From Gulosibacter sp. 10 (lineage in GTDB: Bacteria; Actinomycetota; Actinomycetes; Actinomycetales; Microbacteriaceae): a DNA stretch of 64,000 nt. The notes beneath the pieces were generated by a model. That model ran no database searches. It was not told the origin of the DNA and saw nothing but the letters and a program-made list of their open reading frames with translations. Where the stretch lies: NCBI RefSeq assembly GCF_900163695.1, contig NZ_FUIC01000017.1, positions 51,309 to 115,308 of the forward strand, in the 5' to 3' direction. This document shows, piece by piece, positions 1 to 8,569 of the stretch. Numbering within the stretch: position 1 is the stretch's first letter; every line of letters starts with the position of its first letter. The position numbers were made by a program, and so were the translations under genes.

Positions 1-577
1 CGAACTCCACCTCGACGGTGCCGGAGGCCTCCTCCGGGGTGAAGGTCGCCTCCCCGAGGATCCCGGTGCCCTCGCCCGTCTCCTGATCCATCAGTGCGCC
101 CTCGAGCGTGTACTCCTGCCCCGGGACGAGATTCTCGTAGCTCACGACGTCGACGATCGTGCCGCCCTTGAACGACAGCACGCGGTCGCCATCCGACTGA
201 TCCGTCGCAGACGTGCCGATCGACGGTCCCTCCTCGACCGTCACGGTCTGCGCCTCGTCCTCGATGTCGGTGTGCTCGGCCACGAGCTCGCCCGTCACGT
301 CGTAGAGGCGCTCGAAGGCGACGAGCGTGCTGCCCGCGAAGCCCGCAGGCACCTCGAACTCGACCTCGACCGTGCCCGAGGCCTCCTCCGGGGTGAAGGT
401 CGCCTCGCCCACGATGCCGGTGCCCTCGCCGGTCTCCTGATCCATGAGCTCGCCCTCGAGCGTGTACTCCTCACCAGGGACGAGATTCTCGTAGCTCACG
501 ACGTCGACGATCGTCCCGCCCTTGAACGAGAGCACGCGGTCGCCATCCGACTGATCCGTCGCGGACGTGCCGATCCA
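1..577 (-). repeat. 354-bp tandem repeat encoding VaFE domains
   Basis: The sequence from position 1 recurs from position 355 with few mismatches, a period of exactly 354 bp (118 codons). Codons as well as residues are conserved over long stretches, so the duplication is recent or homogenised. More copies may lie beyond the window edge. Confidence 0.85.
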
Positions 578-1522
578 CGGCTCGACCGGCTGGGGCTTCG
601 CATCGAACTCGATCTCCGCGCTGACGACGTTGTCGCTGACGAGGATCATGTTCTGCGGCCGGGAGCCGCCGTCCCACGCGATGGGCTCGCGCATCTTGAC
701 CTCGCTCGCCGGCGCGATGCGGCTCGCGTCGACCGAGACCGAGGCGGCCTCGACCGTGATGGTCGTCGAGAACGCGCCGTTCGCATCCGTCGTGACGGTC
801 TCGTCCGCGAGCGCGCCGCCGTTCGCGGCGAGGTGCACCTCGTGGTCCGGGATCGCGTTGCCCGATGCCGTCTCGAGGGTGCCCGAGACGGTGATCTCGT
901 CGCCGACGGTGAGGTCGGGGGCCGTGACCTCGTCCAGGTCCAGCGTCCACGCGCCCGAGTACTGCTGGGCGTTGGCGATGAGGAGGTCGTAGACGTCGCG
1001 TACGTCGTTCGGCTGCTGGCCGGTGCCTCCCGGGTCGTCGCCGGCGTCGAAGAGCGCCAGCGGCCACTCGGGGTCGTAGGGCTGGGAGCCGCTGTTCGTC
1101 CAGTCGTGCACGATCACCGAGGTGGCGGCCGCGTAGTCGTCGGCCTCCTTGCCGGTCTTGTCGATGACCCGGTCGCTGGCCTCCGAGATGATGTACGCGA
1201 GCTGCTGCATCCGCTCGGCGGTCAGCGGCGCGCCGTTGTTGAGCGTGAGCGTGGTCTCGGCGCCGTACTCGTCCGCGTGGATGGGCTCCGGCGCCCAGAT
1301 CTGGGCGCACCAGGCCTCCGAGCCGTCGGGCATGCGGTAGGTGCCCTCCCAGTTGCTGCCGACGGTGCCCGTCCACAGGTAGCCGCGCACTTCGCCGTTC
1401 GCGCCGTCGGCGTGGGCCGCCGAGGCCGAGCCGATGAACGGCGTGACGGCGATGGCCGCGGCCGCCGTTACGGCGAAGGCGGATTGCATCAAAGTTCTGA
1501 GTCTCCGAGGTCTGTTCGACAC
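1..1522 (-). CDS. VaFE-repeat surface protein, N-terminal part (runs off the left edge)
   Basis: The frame is open to the window edge, so only about 507 residues are visible. The GTG start is preceded by GGGAGGA at good spacing. Residues 1-36 form a signal peptide (basic start, hydrophobic stretch, ASA/AHA cleavage). Residues about 45-145 (WCAQIW with Cys72, later VIVHDWT) look like the N-terminal domain of actinobacterial VaFE/thioester-type surface proteins, but I do not see the Gln expected for a thioester. An Ig-like segment follows at about 196-262. Two VaFE domains begin near residues 313 and 433; each opens with GTSATDQSDGD, and the complete first one contains LVAFERLYD. Such domains usually form isopeptide-stabilised stalks on the cell wall. 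The C-terminal anchor is outside the window. It is probably a partner or paralogue of the next surface gene on the same strand. Confidence 0.85.
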   Translation of the reverse strand, partial: MSNRPRRLRTLMQSAFAVTAAAAIAVTPFIGSASAAHADGANGEVRGYLWTGTVGSNWEGTYRMPDGSEAWCAQIWAPEPIHADEYGAETTLTLNNGAPLTAERMQQLAYIISEASDRVIDKTGKEADDYAAATSVIVHDWTNSGSQPYDPEWPLALFDAGDDPGGTGQQPNDVRDVYDLLIANAQQYSGAWTLDLDEVTAPDLTVGDEITVSGTLETASGNAIPDHEVHLAANGGALADETVTTDANGAFSTTITVEAASVSVDASRIAPASEVKMREPIAWDGGSRPQNMILVSDNVVSAEIEFDAKPQPVEPWIGTSATDQSDGDRVLSFKGGTIVDVVSYENLVPGEEYTLEGELMDQETGEGTGIVGEATFTPEEASGTVEVEFEVPAGFAGSTLVAFERLYDVTGELVAEHTDIEDEAQTVTVEEGPSIGTSATDQSDGDRVLSFKGGTIVDVVSYENLVPGQEYTLEGALMDQETGEGTGILGEATFTPEEASGTVEVEF

Positions 1523-1830
1523 GGTATTTCCTCCCTGGAAATCTCGTAAAGGTCACGATTGCCTCGGAGAGTAATGAGATTTCTACGGGGCGAACGGGGC
1601 CGTCCTGCCGGGCCCGTTCGGGAAAACGACGAGGCGACCCCGAAAAACTTCGAGGTCGCCCGCGCCGGATTACTAGGTTCGGTGACTATTCATGCTCGTA
1701 TCGGACATCGGGTCCGCCACGCGGCTGCGCGTCTGCTCCGCTGCCGATGCGTCCGGTCCGGCGGTGCCGCCCCGCGGATGGTCTCCGCGGGGCGCCGCCG
1801 CCCGCATCCGGTCGAGAGGACCGGCGCCAG
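1523..1830. other. intergenic region between the two surface-protein genes
   Basis: No gene is seen in these 308 bases. The part next to the GTG start at 1522 should carry the promoter and ribosome site of the VaFE gene. An inverted repeat GGCGACC/GGTCGCC lies at 1633-1660. A strong hairpin near 1769-1793 serves the end of the upstream surface gene. Confidence 0.6.
1769..1793 (-). terminator. hairpin after the SpaA/SdrD-like surface gene
   Basis: A perfect 10-bp stem, GCCCCGCGGA / TCCGCGGGGC, with a 5-nt loop lies about 40 bases downstream of the stop at 1831. No T-run follows, so the termination role is inferred from position and stem strength. Confidence 0.5.
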
Positions 1831-4800
1831 TCAGAGCCGCGCGTCGCGCCGCTTGGCGATCATCGTGATGGTCGCGCCGGCCGCCGCCAGCACCAGGCCC
1901 GCGACGATGAGCTGCGCGAGCCCCTCGGCGCCGGACTGGGCGAGCCCGTCAGGGGTGTCGGACGAGCCGTCCTGGCCGGGAGCGCTCGGGCCGCTCGGCG
2001 AGGGCGAATCGCTCGGACCGGGCGTCGGCTCCTCGCTCGGGCCCGGGGTGGGCTCCTCGCTCGGCTCCGGCGTCGGGGTCGGCGTCGGAGTGGGCTCCTC
2101 GGTCGGCTCCGGGGTCGGCTCCGGCGTGGTCGGCGGAGTCGTGTCCTTCTCGATCACGCCCGCGTCCCAGGTCGGGTCGATGCCCTCGGACGCCTCGATG
2201 ACGATGTCGGACGCGTTGTCGTAGTCCTTCGTCAGCGCCGCGTTCGAGTCGTCGAGCGTGATCGTGATGGTGCGGCCGGTGGCCGGGTCGGCGTCCGAGT
2301 CGGCGGCGTCGGAGTCGCCCGCGTCCTGCACGGTGAACTCGTAGCGCTCCTGCTGCTCCTCGGTCAGCTCGAACGTGATCCGGTAGTCGCCAGCGGGCAG
2401 CCGGTCGAACACGTACAGCCCGTGCTCGTCCGTCTCCGTCGGCTCGACGGTGTTGCCGTCGATGTCGACGACCGGGTTGCCCTCCGGATCGGTGATGGTC
2501 ACGCGCACGCCGGGGAGCACTGGCTCGTCCGGATCCTGGATGCCGTCCCTGTTCTCGTCGATCCAGGTGTAGTCGCCGATCGCGTAGGACTTCTCCGGCT
2601 CGGAGGTGCCCGGAACGTTCGGGATGACCACGTCGCCCGTCTGGCCGTGCTCGCCGACGACGACCTCGAAGGTCTCATCGGTCTTCTGATAGCCCTCGGG
2701 CGCCCTGGCCTCGATGATCGTGTAGGCGCCCGGCTCCTGCACGCGCAGCGCGGTGCCGTCGTCGTTCACGAGCAGGCCGTCCTTCACCCGCACGTTGTTC
2801 GCGATCACCTCACCGCTCTCGTCCTTGAGGACGAACACGGCGTTCTCGTCGTCGATGACCTTCGTCGGGTCGCTCGCGTCGACCTTCTGGATCATCAGCG
2901 GGTGGTCGCCCGTCGGGGTGATGATGGTGGAGGTGCCCGGGATGACGTTCGGGATCGAGACGTTCGGGTCGAAGTCGCCGATCTTCACCTTGAAGAAGAC
3001 CTCGATGCCGGACTCGTTCGTGATCGTCGAGCCCTCGGGGTTCTCGATCGTCACGGTGTGCTGCTCCGCATCGTAGCTGGCCGTCAGGTTGCCCTTCGCG
3101 AGCTGGTACGGCTCGGTGCTGGCCTCCGAGACCTCGACGCCGTCGACGAAGCCGACGAACTCGAGGTTCTCCTCCAGGACGTCCTGGATCGGGATGATGG
3201 TCACGCCGCCGAAGTCGCCGTGCGGGATGATCTCGACGCGGTAGACGTACTCGTCGTGCTCGAGGACGAACTCGCCGTCCACCTCCTCGTAGTCGATCCG
3301 GAGGTTGCTGGTGAACTCGTCGGTCTGCTCATCGAAGACGGTCTTGCGCACCGAGAGCTCGTCGCCGTAGGTGCTCGCGTCGACCACCTCGGTGCTCACG
3401 AACTCGATGTCCTCGTCCGTGCCCTTGAGCGTCGCGGCGTTGGTGATCTCGAGGTCCTGCTTGCCCTCGATCGGCTTGGTGGTGAGCGTGAGCGTCACCT
3501 CGAGGCGCTGCTCGAAGCCGGCCTCCTCGTGCCGCTCGCGGAACGCGTCCGTGACCGCGAAGGTCAGATCGGAGCCGTCGAGCGTCAGAGTCCACTCGTC
3601 ATCCGCGAGCGCGACGCCGCCGTAGGCCGCCACGACCGAGTCCTCGACGGCCGCGAGCGCCTCGTCCGAGAGGTCGAAGACGTTCGCGTCGACGTGGTCG
3701 ACGATCTCGACGTGCTCGACGCTGACCGGCTCGACCGCGCCCTCCTCGTTCACGACGAAGGTGTAGGGGATCTCGGCGGTGTCGCCGGGTGCCAGCTCGA
3801 CCTCGCCGACGCCGGAGCGCTTGTCGAAGACGAGCGAGTCGGTCACGCCGTCCTCGTCCTGGTAGACGATGAGCTCCGTGTTCGTGCTCGCCCGCTGCTC
3901 GTAGGAGTCCGTGGCGGTCTGCGCCTGCACCTCGACGGTGTTGCCGACGTGGTAGCGGAGGTTGCCCTCGTCATCGGCGGCGGCCTCGAGCCCCTCGATG
4001 CCGTCGATCTGCGCCTGCACCTTGAGCGTGGTCCGCGCCGGGTCCTTGCCGAGGTTGACGAGCAGCTCGCCGGAGTCGGCGATCAGGTACTGGCCGACGA
4101 ACGCGTCGCCGCCGAACTGCTCGACCGTGGTGCCATCGGGTGCCGCCGTGTAGACGGTCTCGCCGTCGCCCGAGGTGAGGAAGCCGTCCTCCCCGTGCAG
4201 CCAGGAGGTCTGGGGCGCCTTGGTGTCGCGGAGGATCGCGTTGCCGATGAGCGTGTGCGTCTCGCCCTTCTCAGGGTCGAAGGACTCGAGGTTCGCCACG
4301 ATCGTGTACTCGATCGGCAGCGGCGGGGTCAGGTTGCCCTCGTCGTCGGTCGAGACCACCGCGCGGTTGATGTCGACGGCCTTCGAGAGGCCGATGCCGG
4401 GCTTCTCGGGGCCGCGGACGGTGCTGCCGATCCAGTAGGAGCTCTCGTTCTCCTGACCCGCGATGACCGCGAGGTTGGGCAGCGCGAGGCCGAAGTCGCC
4501 GGTCTCGCCCGCCTCGATCATCGCGTCGTACTCCGCCTGGAGCGCCTGCTGGATCTCGGGGAGCTTGTCCGCCCTGATCTTCACCGTGTACTGCAGCTGG
4601 TAGATGGACGGCGCACCGACGTCGGCGGTGTGCGTGAAGCTCGAGCCGTCGATGGCGACGGCGGGGTCCGCGATCGTCGTGACGGTCTTGTTGTATCCCT
4701 GCTCGTCCCAGGTCGTGACCTTGGCCGAGAACGAGTCCGCGACGTACTCGCCCCAGCCGCCGAGCGTCTCGTCGTCGAGGGCGTCCGCGAATTCGACGCC

Positions 4801-5472
4801 CTGCCGGGGCTCATCCGCGTTCGAGTAGGTGAGGGTGTAGTGGAATTCGGCGTCCAGCAGCGCTTCGTCGACGACGACCGTGCCGTCCGCCACGGTCACC
4901 GCGCCTTCGGGCAGCGCCTCGACCCACGGGTCGGACTTGTTGCTCCACGTAGAGATATTCTCTTTCTCATCGCCGTCCCGCTTCACGATGACCTCGACGG
5001 TCTCCTCGTTCGGGCCGATCTTCCACGAGATCTGCGTGACCTTCGTCTCTTCGACCGCATTCACTCGGAAATGCAGATCGAAAACACCCTGGTTGATATC
5101 TCCGGGGAATGGATCCGCGAAGGTGATCTCGTATTCTCCGTTCCCCTTGGCCTCGATCGATTCGATAGCCGTGTTCCCGGGAGGCACCGTGAGCGAGGAC
5201 TCGTCGATCGCAATTCCGGAGACCGAGAAGGAGACCTTCTGCCCGTCGTCCATCTTCGGATACTGCATACGGAGCGTGTAGTCGGTATCCGGCGAGAGCA
5301 CGGGCGTTCCGTCATCGAATTCCACGCCGTTCTCCAGCAGGGTGAACCGGACGTCCCCCTCCGCCGCGGCGGCGGATTGCGCGACGCCGCCGATGATGAA
5401 CAGTGCTGCGGCGAGTGCGAGCGCGGCTATCGCCGCGATCCCCCTCCGCAATAACCGGTAGGTTCTCTGCAT
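1831..5472 (-). CDS. LAxTG-anchored SpaA/SdrD-B surface adhesin
   Basis: About 1213 residues. The ATG at 5472 is chosen because GGGAGAGAG precedes it and the reading frame then starts with MQRTYRLLRRG and a signal peptide ending near AAAAEG; the frame extends upstream but lacks these. A long beta-rich region of about 850 residues with isopeptide-type adhesin character follows. A SpaA/prealbumin-like domain (MIQKVDASDPT ... TIIEARAPEGY) spans roughly 860-955 and an SdrD B-type calcium-binding repeat (IGDYTWIDENRDGIQD) roughly 960-1090. Then come a Pro/Glu/Thr stalk at about 1107-1168, LAQSG near 1175, a hydrophobic helix and the tail KRRDARL. This matches a class E sortase substrate, though Ser replaces the usual Thr. 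It is divergent from the broken regulator at 5891. The ligand is unknown. Confidence 0.88.
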   Translation of the reverse strand: MQRTYRLLRRGIAAIAALALAAALFIIGGVAQSAAAAEGDVRFTLLENGVEFDDGTPVLSPDTDYTLRMQYPKMDDGQKVSFSVSGIAIDESSLTVPPGNTAIESIEAKGNGEYEITFADPFPGDINQGVFDLHFRVNAVEETKVTQISWKIGPNEETVEVIVKRDGDEKENISTWSNKSDPWVEALPEGAVTVADGTVVVDEALLDAEFHYTLTYSNADEPRQGVEFADALDDETLGGWGEYVADSFSAKVTTWDEQGYNKTVTTIADPAVAIDGSSFTHTADVGAPSIYQLQYTVKIRADKLPEIQQALQAEYDAMIEAGETGDFGLALPNLAVIAGQENESSYWIGSTVRGPEKPGIGLSKAVDINRAVVSTDDEGNLTPPLPIEYTIVANLESFDPEKGETHTLIGNAILRDTKAPQTSWLHGEDGFLTSGDGETVYTAAPDGTTVEQFGGDAFVGQYLIADSGELLVNLGKDPARTTLKVQAQIDGIEGLEAAADDEGNLRYHVGNTVEVQAQTATDSYEQRASTNTELIVYQDEDGVTDSLVFDKRSGVGEVELAPGDTAEIPYTFVVNEEGAVEPVSVEHVEIVDHVDANVFDLSDEALAAVEDSVVAAYGGVALADDEWTLTLDGSDLTFAVTDAFRERHEEAGFEQRLEVTLTLTTKPIEGKQDLEITNAATLKGTDEDIEFVSTEVVDASTYGDELSVRKTVFDEQTDEFTSNLRIDYEEVDGEFVLEHDEYVYRVEIIPHGDFGGVTIIPIQDVLEENLEFVGFVDGVEVSEASTEPYQLAKGNLTASYDAEQHTVTIENPEGSTITNESGIEVFFKVKIGDFDPNVSIPNVIPGTSTIITPTGDHPLMIQKVDASDPTKVIDDENAVFVLKDESGEVIANNVRVKDGLLVNDDGTALRVQEPGAYTIIEARAPEGYQKTDETFEVVVGEHGQTGDVVIPNVPGTSEPEKSYAIGDYTWIDENRDGIQDPDEPVLPGVRVTITDPEGNPVVDIDGNTVEPTETDEHGLYVFDRLPAGDYRITFELTEEQQERYEFTVQDAGDSDAADSDADPATGRTITITLDDSNAALTKDYDNASDIVIEASEGIDPTWDAGVIEKDTTPPTTPEPTPEPTEEPTPTPTPTPEPSEEPTPGPSEEPTPGPSDSPSPSGPSAPGQDGSSDTPDGLAQSGAEGLAQLIVAGLVLAAAGATITMIAKRRDARL

Positions 5473-5890
5473 TTCTCTCTCCCAGATAGATGAACGACTG
5501 ACCGCGCCGAAAAGGGGCGACGAGGAGCGGATCGGGCGCGACGAATACCGCCTCGGCGAGACCGTTCTCACCGAACTCGCGAGGAGCGGTCCGGGCCGGC
5601 CCATGCGGCGCGAATGCCCAGCGGCATCCGCACAACTAAGGGCGAGACTATCCAGCGGACGGCACCTCTGCCCCCTTCTTCACCCCCTCTCTCACCCCGG
5701 ACTTCACCCCCGGTTTCACCCCGGGGGTGAAGCGTAGGATGAATGACAAGAACCCCCGGTGCACGGCCGAAACGGGTTTTCGTCACTGGCTCCCTCAATC
5801 GGCCGGAAATCCCCCGCGGCCCTCTTTTCGAAGCCGCGCGCCATCGGGGGCTCGGTTCCCTACCGAATCCCGCTCCTGGAGGGTCAGCAC
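5473..5890. other. divergent promoter region between surface adhesin and LuxR-type regulator
   Basis: These 418 bases hold no credible gene. They must carry promoters in both directions. The main visible structure is a ladder of TTCACCCC motifs at 5679-5731. GGAGGG at 5878-5883 is the ribosome site of the regulator. Confidence 0.7.
5679..5731. promoter_or_regulatory. TTCACCCC direct-repeat ladder (candidate operator)
   Basis: TTCACCCC occurs at 5679, 5703 and 5715, with a one-base variant CTCACCCC at 5691, so four units repeat at exactly 12-bp steps. The last is followed after one base by the inverted copy GGGGTGAA (5724-5731). The ladder lies about 207 bp upstream of the adhesin start and 160 bp upstream of the regulator start. 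Binding by the LuxR-type regulator is inference only. Confidence 0.5.
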
Positions 5891-7435
5891 ATGCCTGGCA
5901 CCACACCGTTCTCCCCCGTACCTCCCCACCGCTGGGCCGCGAGCATCCGAGGAACCTTCCTCGACCTCGCGGAACGGCGCGACTGGCGAAGACTCCGCGA
6001 GTTCGTCGCGACGAACTGGATCGAGATCTGGTTCGCCATTCCGGCGCACGAGATCGAAGCGCTCCTCGCCGACCTGCCGCACAGCGTCTTCGCCTCGAGC
6101 AGCGGCGGCACGAGCCTGCTCGGCATGCTCTTCGAGAACGCGAGCAGCGGCGCCGGCCGCGAGGCGGCGCCCACGTCGACCCCCGCGTTCGAGACCGCCC
6201 TCATCGCGATCGGCGACCGCGTGGACGGCGATCCGGTGCGCTCCTACCGACGGTTCCGGGTGATCATCCGGGCCATGTCCTCGCAGCAGCGCGAGGCGAA
6301 GAACCTCGCCGGCCGCTACGCGTCCGCCCTGCTGCACCAGGCCGCGCTCTCCGCACTGCTCGCCGGGGACTTCGAGACCGCGGACCTGTGGCTGGCCCGG
6401 GTCCGGGCCAGCACGCGCGTCGAGCCGCTGCCCTTCGTCCAGCGGGACGCCGCCTCCGTGCGCGCGCTCATGCACGCGGCGTTCGGCAGTCTGAGCATCG
6501 CCGAGCACGAGCTCGCCTTCGCGGAGCACCGGCCGCGGACCGACGCCTGGAGCGAGGCGATCGTCGACGCGACGATCGTCTTCGCCCGCCGCGCGATCGA
6601 GATCCGGAAGGGCACGTGGGACCGCTCGACGGACATCCTTGCCCTGCCCTGGTGGCAGGTGCAGCCGCACTGGCCGGTAGCCGTGTGGAGCATCGCGACC
6701 GCCCTGCTCGGCCTCGGCGACGTCCAGGGGCTGCGCCGTCTCATCGACGCGATCGACACCTCCAGGCTGACCGCTTCGGCGAGCAGCGGCCTGCCCCGCT
6801 CGGTACTCCCCGCCGTGCGGGTGCTGCTGGCCCACGTGCAGGGCGAGCGGCCGCAGCCGTAGGACCTGGGGGTCCTGGCGACGAGCGAGAACCCGATGGC
6901 CGCGATCGCGCACGCGGTCCACGAGCTCTCCGAATCACGGCCGGACCGCGCCCTGCAGCGCCTGACCGAGGTGCCCGAGTTCGAGAACGGGCCGCTCGAC
7001 GCCCTCGCTCGCGGGCTCCGCGCGCAGACGCTGCTCAAGCCGGAGTTCGACGCGCCGGTGCTCGCCTATCTCGGGGAGTGGGAGACCAGTCTGCAGCCGG
7101 CCCTGGGGACCGACAGGTTCCTCATGCCGGCCGAGGTGCACGAGCTCGTCCTGCGCCGCCCTTCCTTGACCGCGCTGCAGCGCAACGCGGTGCCGCTCCG
7201 GTGGAAGGCGCCGCTGCCCGCGCAGTCGAAGCTCACGAAGCGCGAGGCCGAGCTGTTCACGCTGCTCATGGGCGATCTGCCCATGACCGAGATCGTCAAG
7301 CAGCTGCAGCGCTCCGAGAACACGCTGAAGACGCACCGCCGCAATCTCTACCGCAAGCTCGGCGTCACGAGCCGCGGGCAGCTCCAGGCCTTCGGCGCGC
7401 AGCACCCCGAGCTGTGGGCGCGATCCCCGCGGTGA
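5891..7435 (+). pseudogene. LuxR-family regulator interrupted by an in-frame TAG
   Basis: GGAGGG at 5878-5883 places the start at 5891 (MPGTTPFSPV). The frame runs 323 residues to a TAG at 6860-6862, then continues in the same frame with no further stop to TGA at 7433-7435. The second part has a typical LuxR/GerE helix-turn-helix at its end (LTKREAELFTLLMG, then NTLKTHRRNLYRKLG). The first part is helical and lacks any DNA-binding motif. Without the TAG the product would be about 514 residues, a plausible size for a LuxR regulator with a helical sensor region. The ATG at 6896 has no clear ribosome site. It is divergent from the surface adhesin, its likely former target. A sequencing error or a readthrough codon are alternatives. 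Confidence 0.75.
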
Positions 7436-7458
7436 TCGCCGGGCCGCCGGCCGCGCCG

Positions 7459-8526
7459 TCAGCCCCAGTCGAGCGTCGCCCCGCCCCGCGGGTCGAACAG
7501 CGCCTCGACGTCCTCCCGGCGCACCGCTTCGAGCGATCCGGGCCGCCACCGCGGGCTCCGGTCCTTGTCGACCACCATCGCCCGCACGCCCTCGGCGAAG
7601 TCCTCGGCGACCGCGAGCCGCATCCCCACCCGGTACTCGAGCTCGAGCGCGGCGCGGAGGGTCGGCGCCTCGCGATTGCGGCGCAGCAGCTCGAGCGTCG
7701 CGAAGATCGAGGTCGGCGATGCCGCGCGGATGGCCTCGGCCGCCGTCGCGGCCCCGGGGTGCGCCGCGGCGAGCGCGTCGAGCCGTTCGAGGATCTCGAG
7801 CGGATCGTCTCCCGCGTAGGCCTCGTCGATCCACGTGCGCTCCGCCGCCAGCGCCGGCTCCGGGGCGGGGCGCCGCAGGTCGTCGAGCACCGCATCCGCG
7901 GCCTCGGCCTCGAGGCGCCGGACGAGCTCCGGCAGCGCGTCCGCGGGGACGAAGACGTCGGCGAAGCCCGTGGCGATCGCATCGCCCGCGCCGAGGCGCG
8001 CGCCCGTGAGCCCGGCGTGGAGGCCGAGCCCGCCCGGCATGCGCGAGAGCAGATAGGCGCCCCCGACGTCCGGCACGAAGCCGATGGCCGCCTCGGGCAT
8101 CGCGATCGAGCTGCGCTCGGTCACCACCCGGCCGCCCCGGCCGTGGGCGGAGAGGCCCACCCCGCCGCCGAAGGTCACGCCGTCCATGAGCGCGACGCAG
8201 GGCTTGGGCAGCTCGGCGGTGGCCGCGTCGAGCCGGTACTCGTCGGCGAAGAACCTGCCCGCCCCCGCCCCGCCGGTCGCGAGCACGTCGTCGCGGATCT
8301 CGGTGATGTCGCCGCCGGCGCAGAGCCCGCGCTCCCCCGCGCCGAGCAGCAGGTACTGCTCGATCGCGTCGTCGGCGTTCCACTCCTCGAGCCGCGCCGC
8401 GATCTCCCGCACCATCGCGTGGCTGAGCGCGTTGAGCCGCCGGGGCCGGTTCAGCGTGATCACGCCGAGCCGGCCGCCGGGGCCGCGCCGATCGAACAGG
8501 ACCTCTGCCGCCGTCGTTCCGCTCAT
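7459..8526 (-). CDS. 3-hydroxyisobutyryl-CoA hydrolase-like crotonase-family protein
   Basis: 355 residues, close to the usual length of the HIBCH branch of the crotonase fold and longer than a plain enoyl-CoA hydratase. It shows GERGLCAGGD, the oxyanion-hole segment MDGVTFGGGVGLSAHG, and PEAAIGFVPDVGGAYLLSR, the pattern of hydrolases that release 3-hydroxyisobutyrate from its CoA ester in valine breakdown. A C-terminal segment (RAMVVDKDRSPRWRP) is also typical of this branch. It lies 43 bases after the ABC half-transporter on the same strand, so it may be co-transcribed with the iron genes, but I see no functional link. It converges on the broken regulator. Confidence 0.85.
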   Translation of the reverse strand: MSGTTAAEVLFDRRGPGGRLGVITLNRPRRLNALSHAMVREIAARLEEWNADDAIEQYLLLGAGERGLCAGGDITEIRDDVLATGGAGAGRFFADEYRLDAATAELPKPCVALMDGVTFGGGVGLSAHGRGGRVVTERSSIAMPEAAIGFVPDVGGAYLLSRMPGGLGLHAGLTGARLGAGDAIATGFADVFVPADALPELVRRLEAEAADAVLDDLRRPAPEPALAAERTWIDEAYAGDDPLEILERLDALAAAHPGAATAAEAIRAASPTSIFATLELLRRNREAPTLRAALELEYRVGMRLAVAEDFAEGVRAMVVDKDRSPRWRPGSLEAVRREDVEALFDPRGGATLDWG

Positions 8527-8569
8527 GGCTGGAGCCTACGCGAGCGCCGTGGCGAAGGGCATCCCGCCG

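Noticed and set aside
1747..5454. Plus-strand 1235-codon open frame
   Set aside because: Antisense to the adhesin; Arg/Asp/Val-rich with no domain. A by-product of GC-rich codon bias.
6860..6862. Readthrough amino acid (pyrrolysine-like) at the TAG
   Set aside because: No supporting gene or structure is visible and the protein family does not use one; nonsense mutation or error is simpler.
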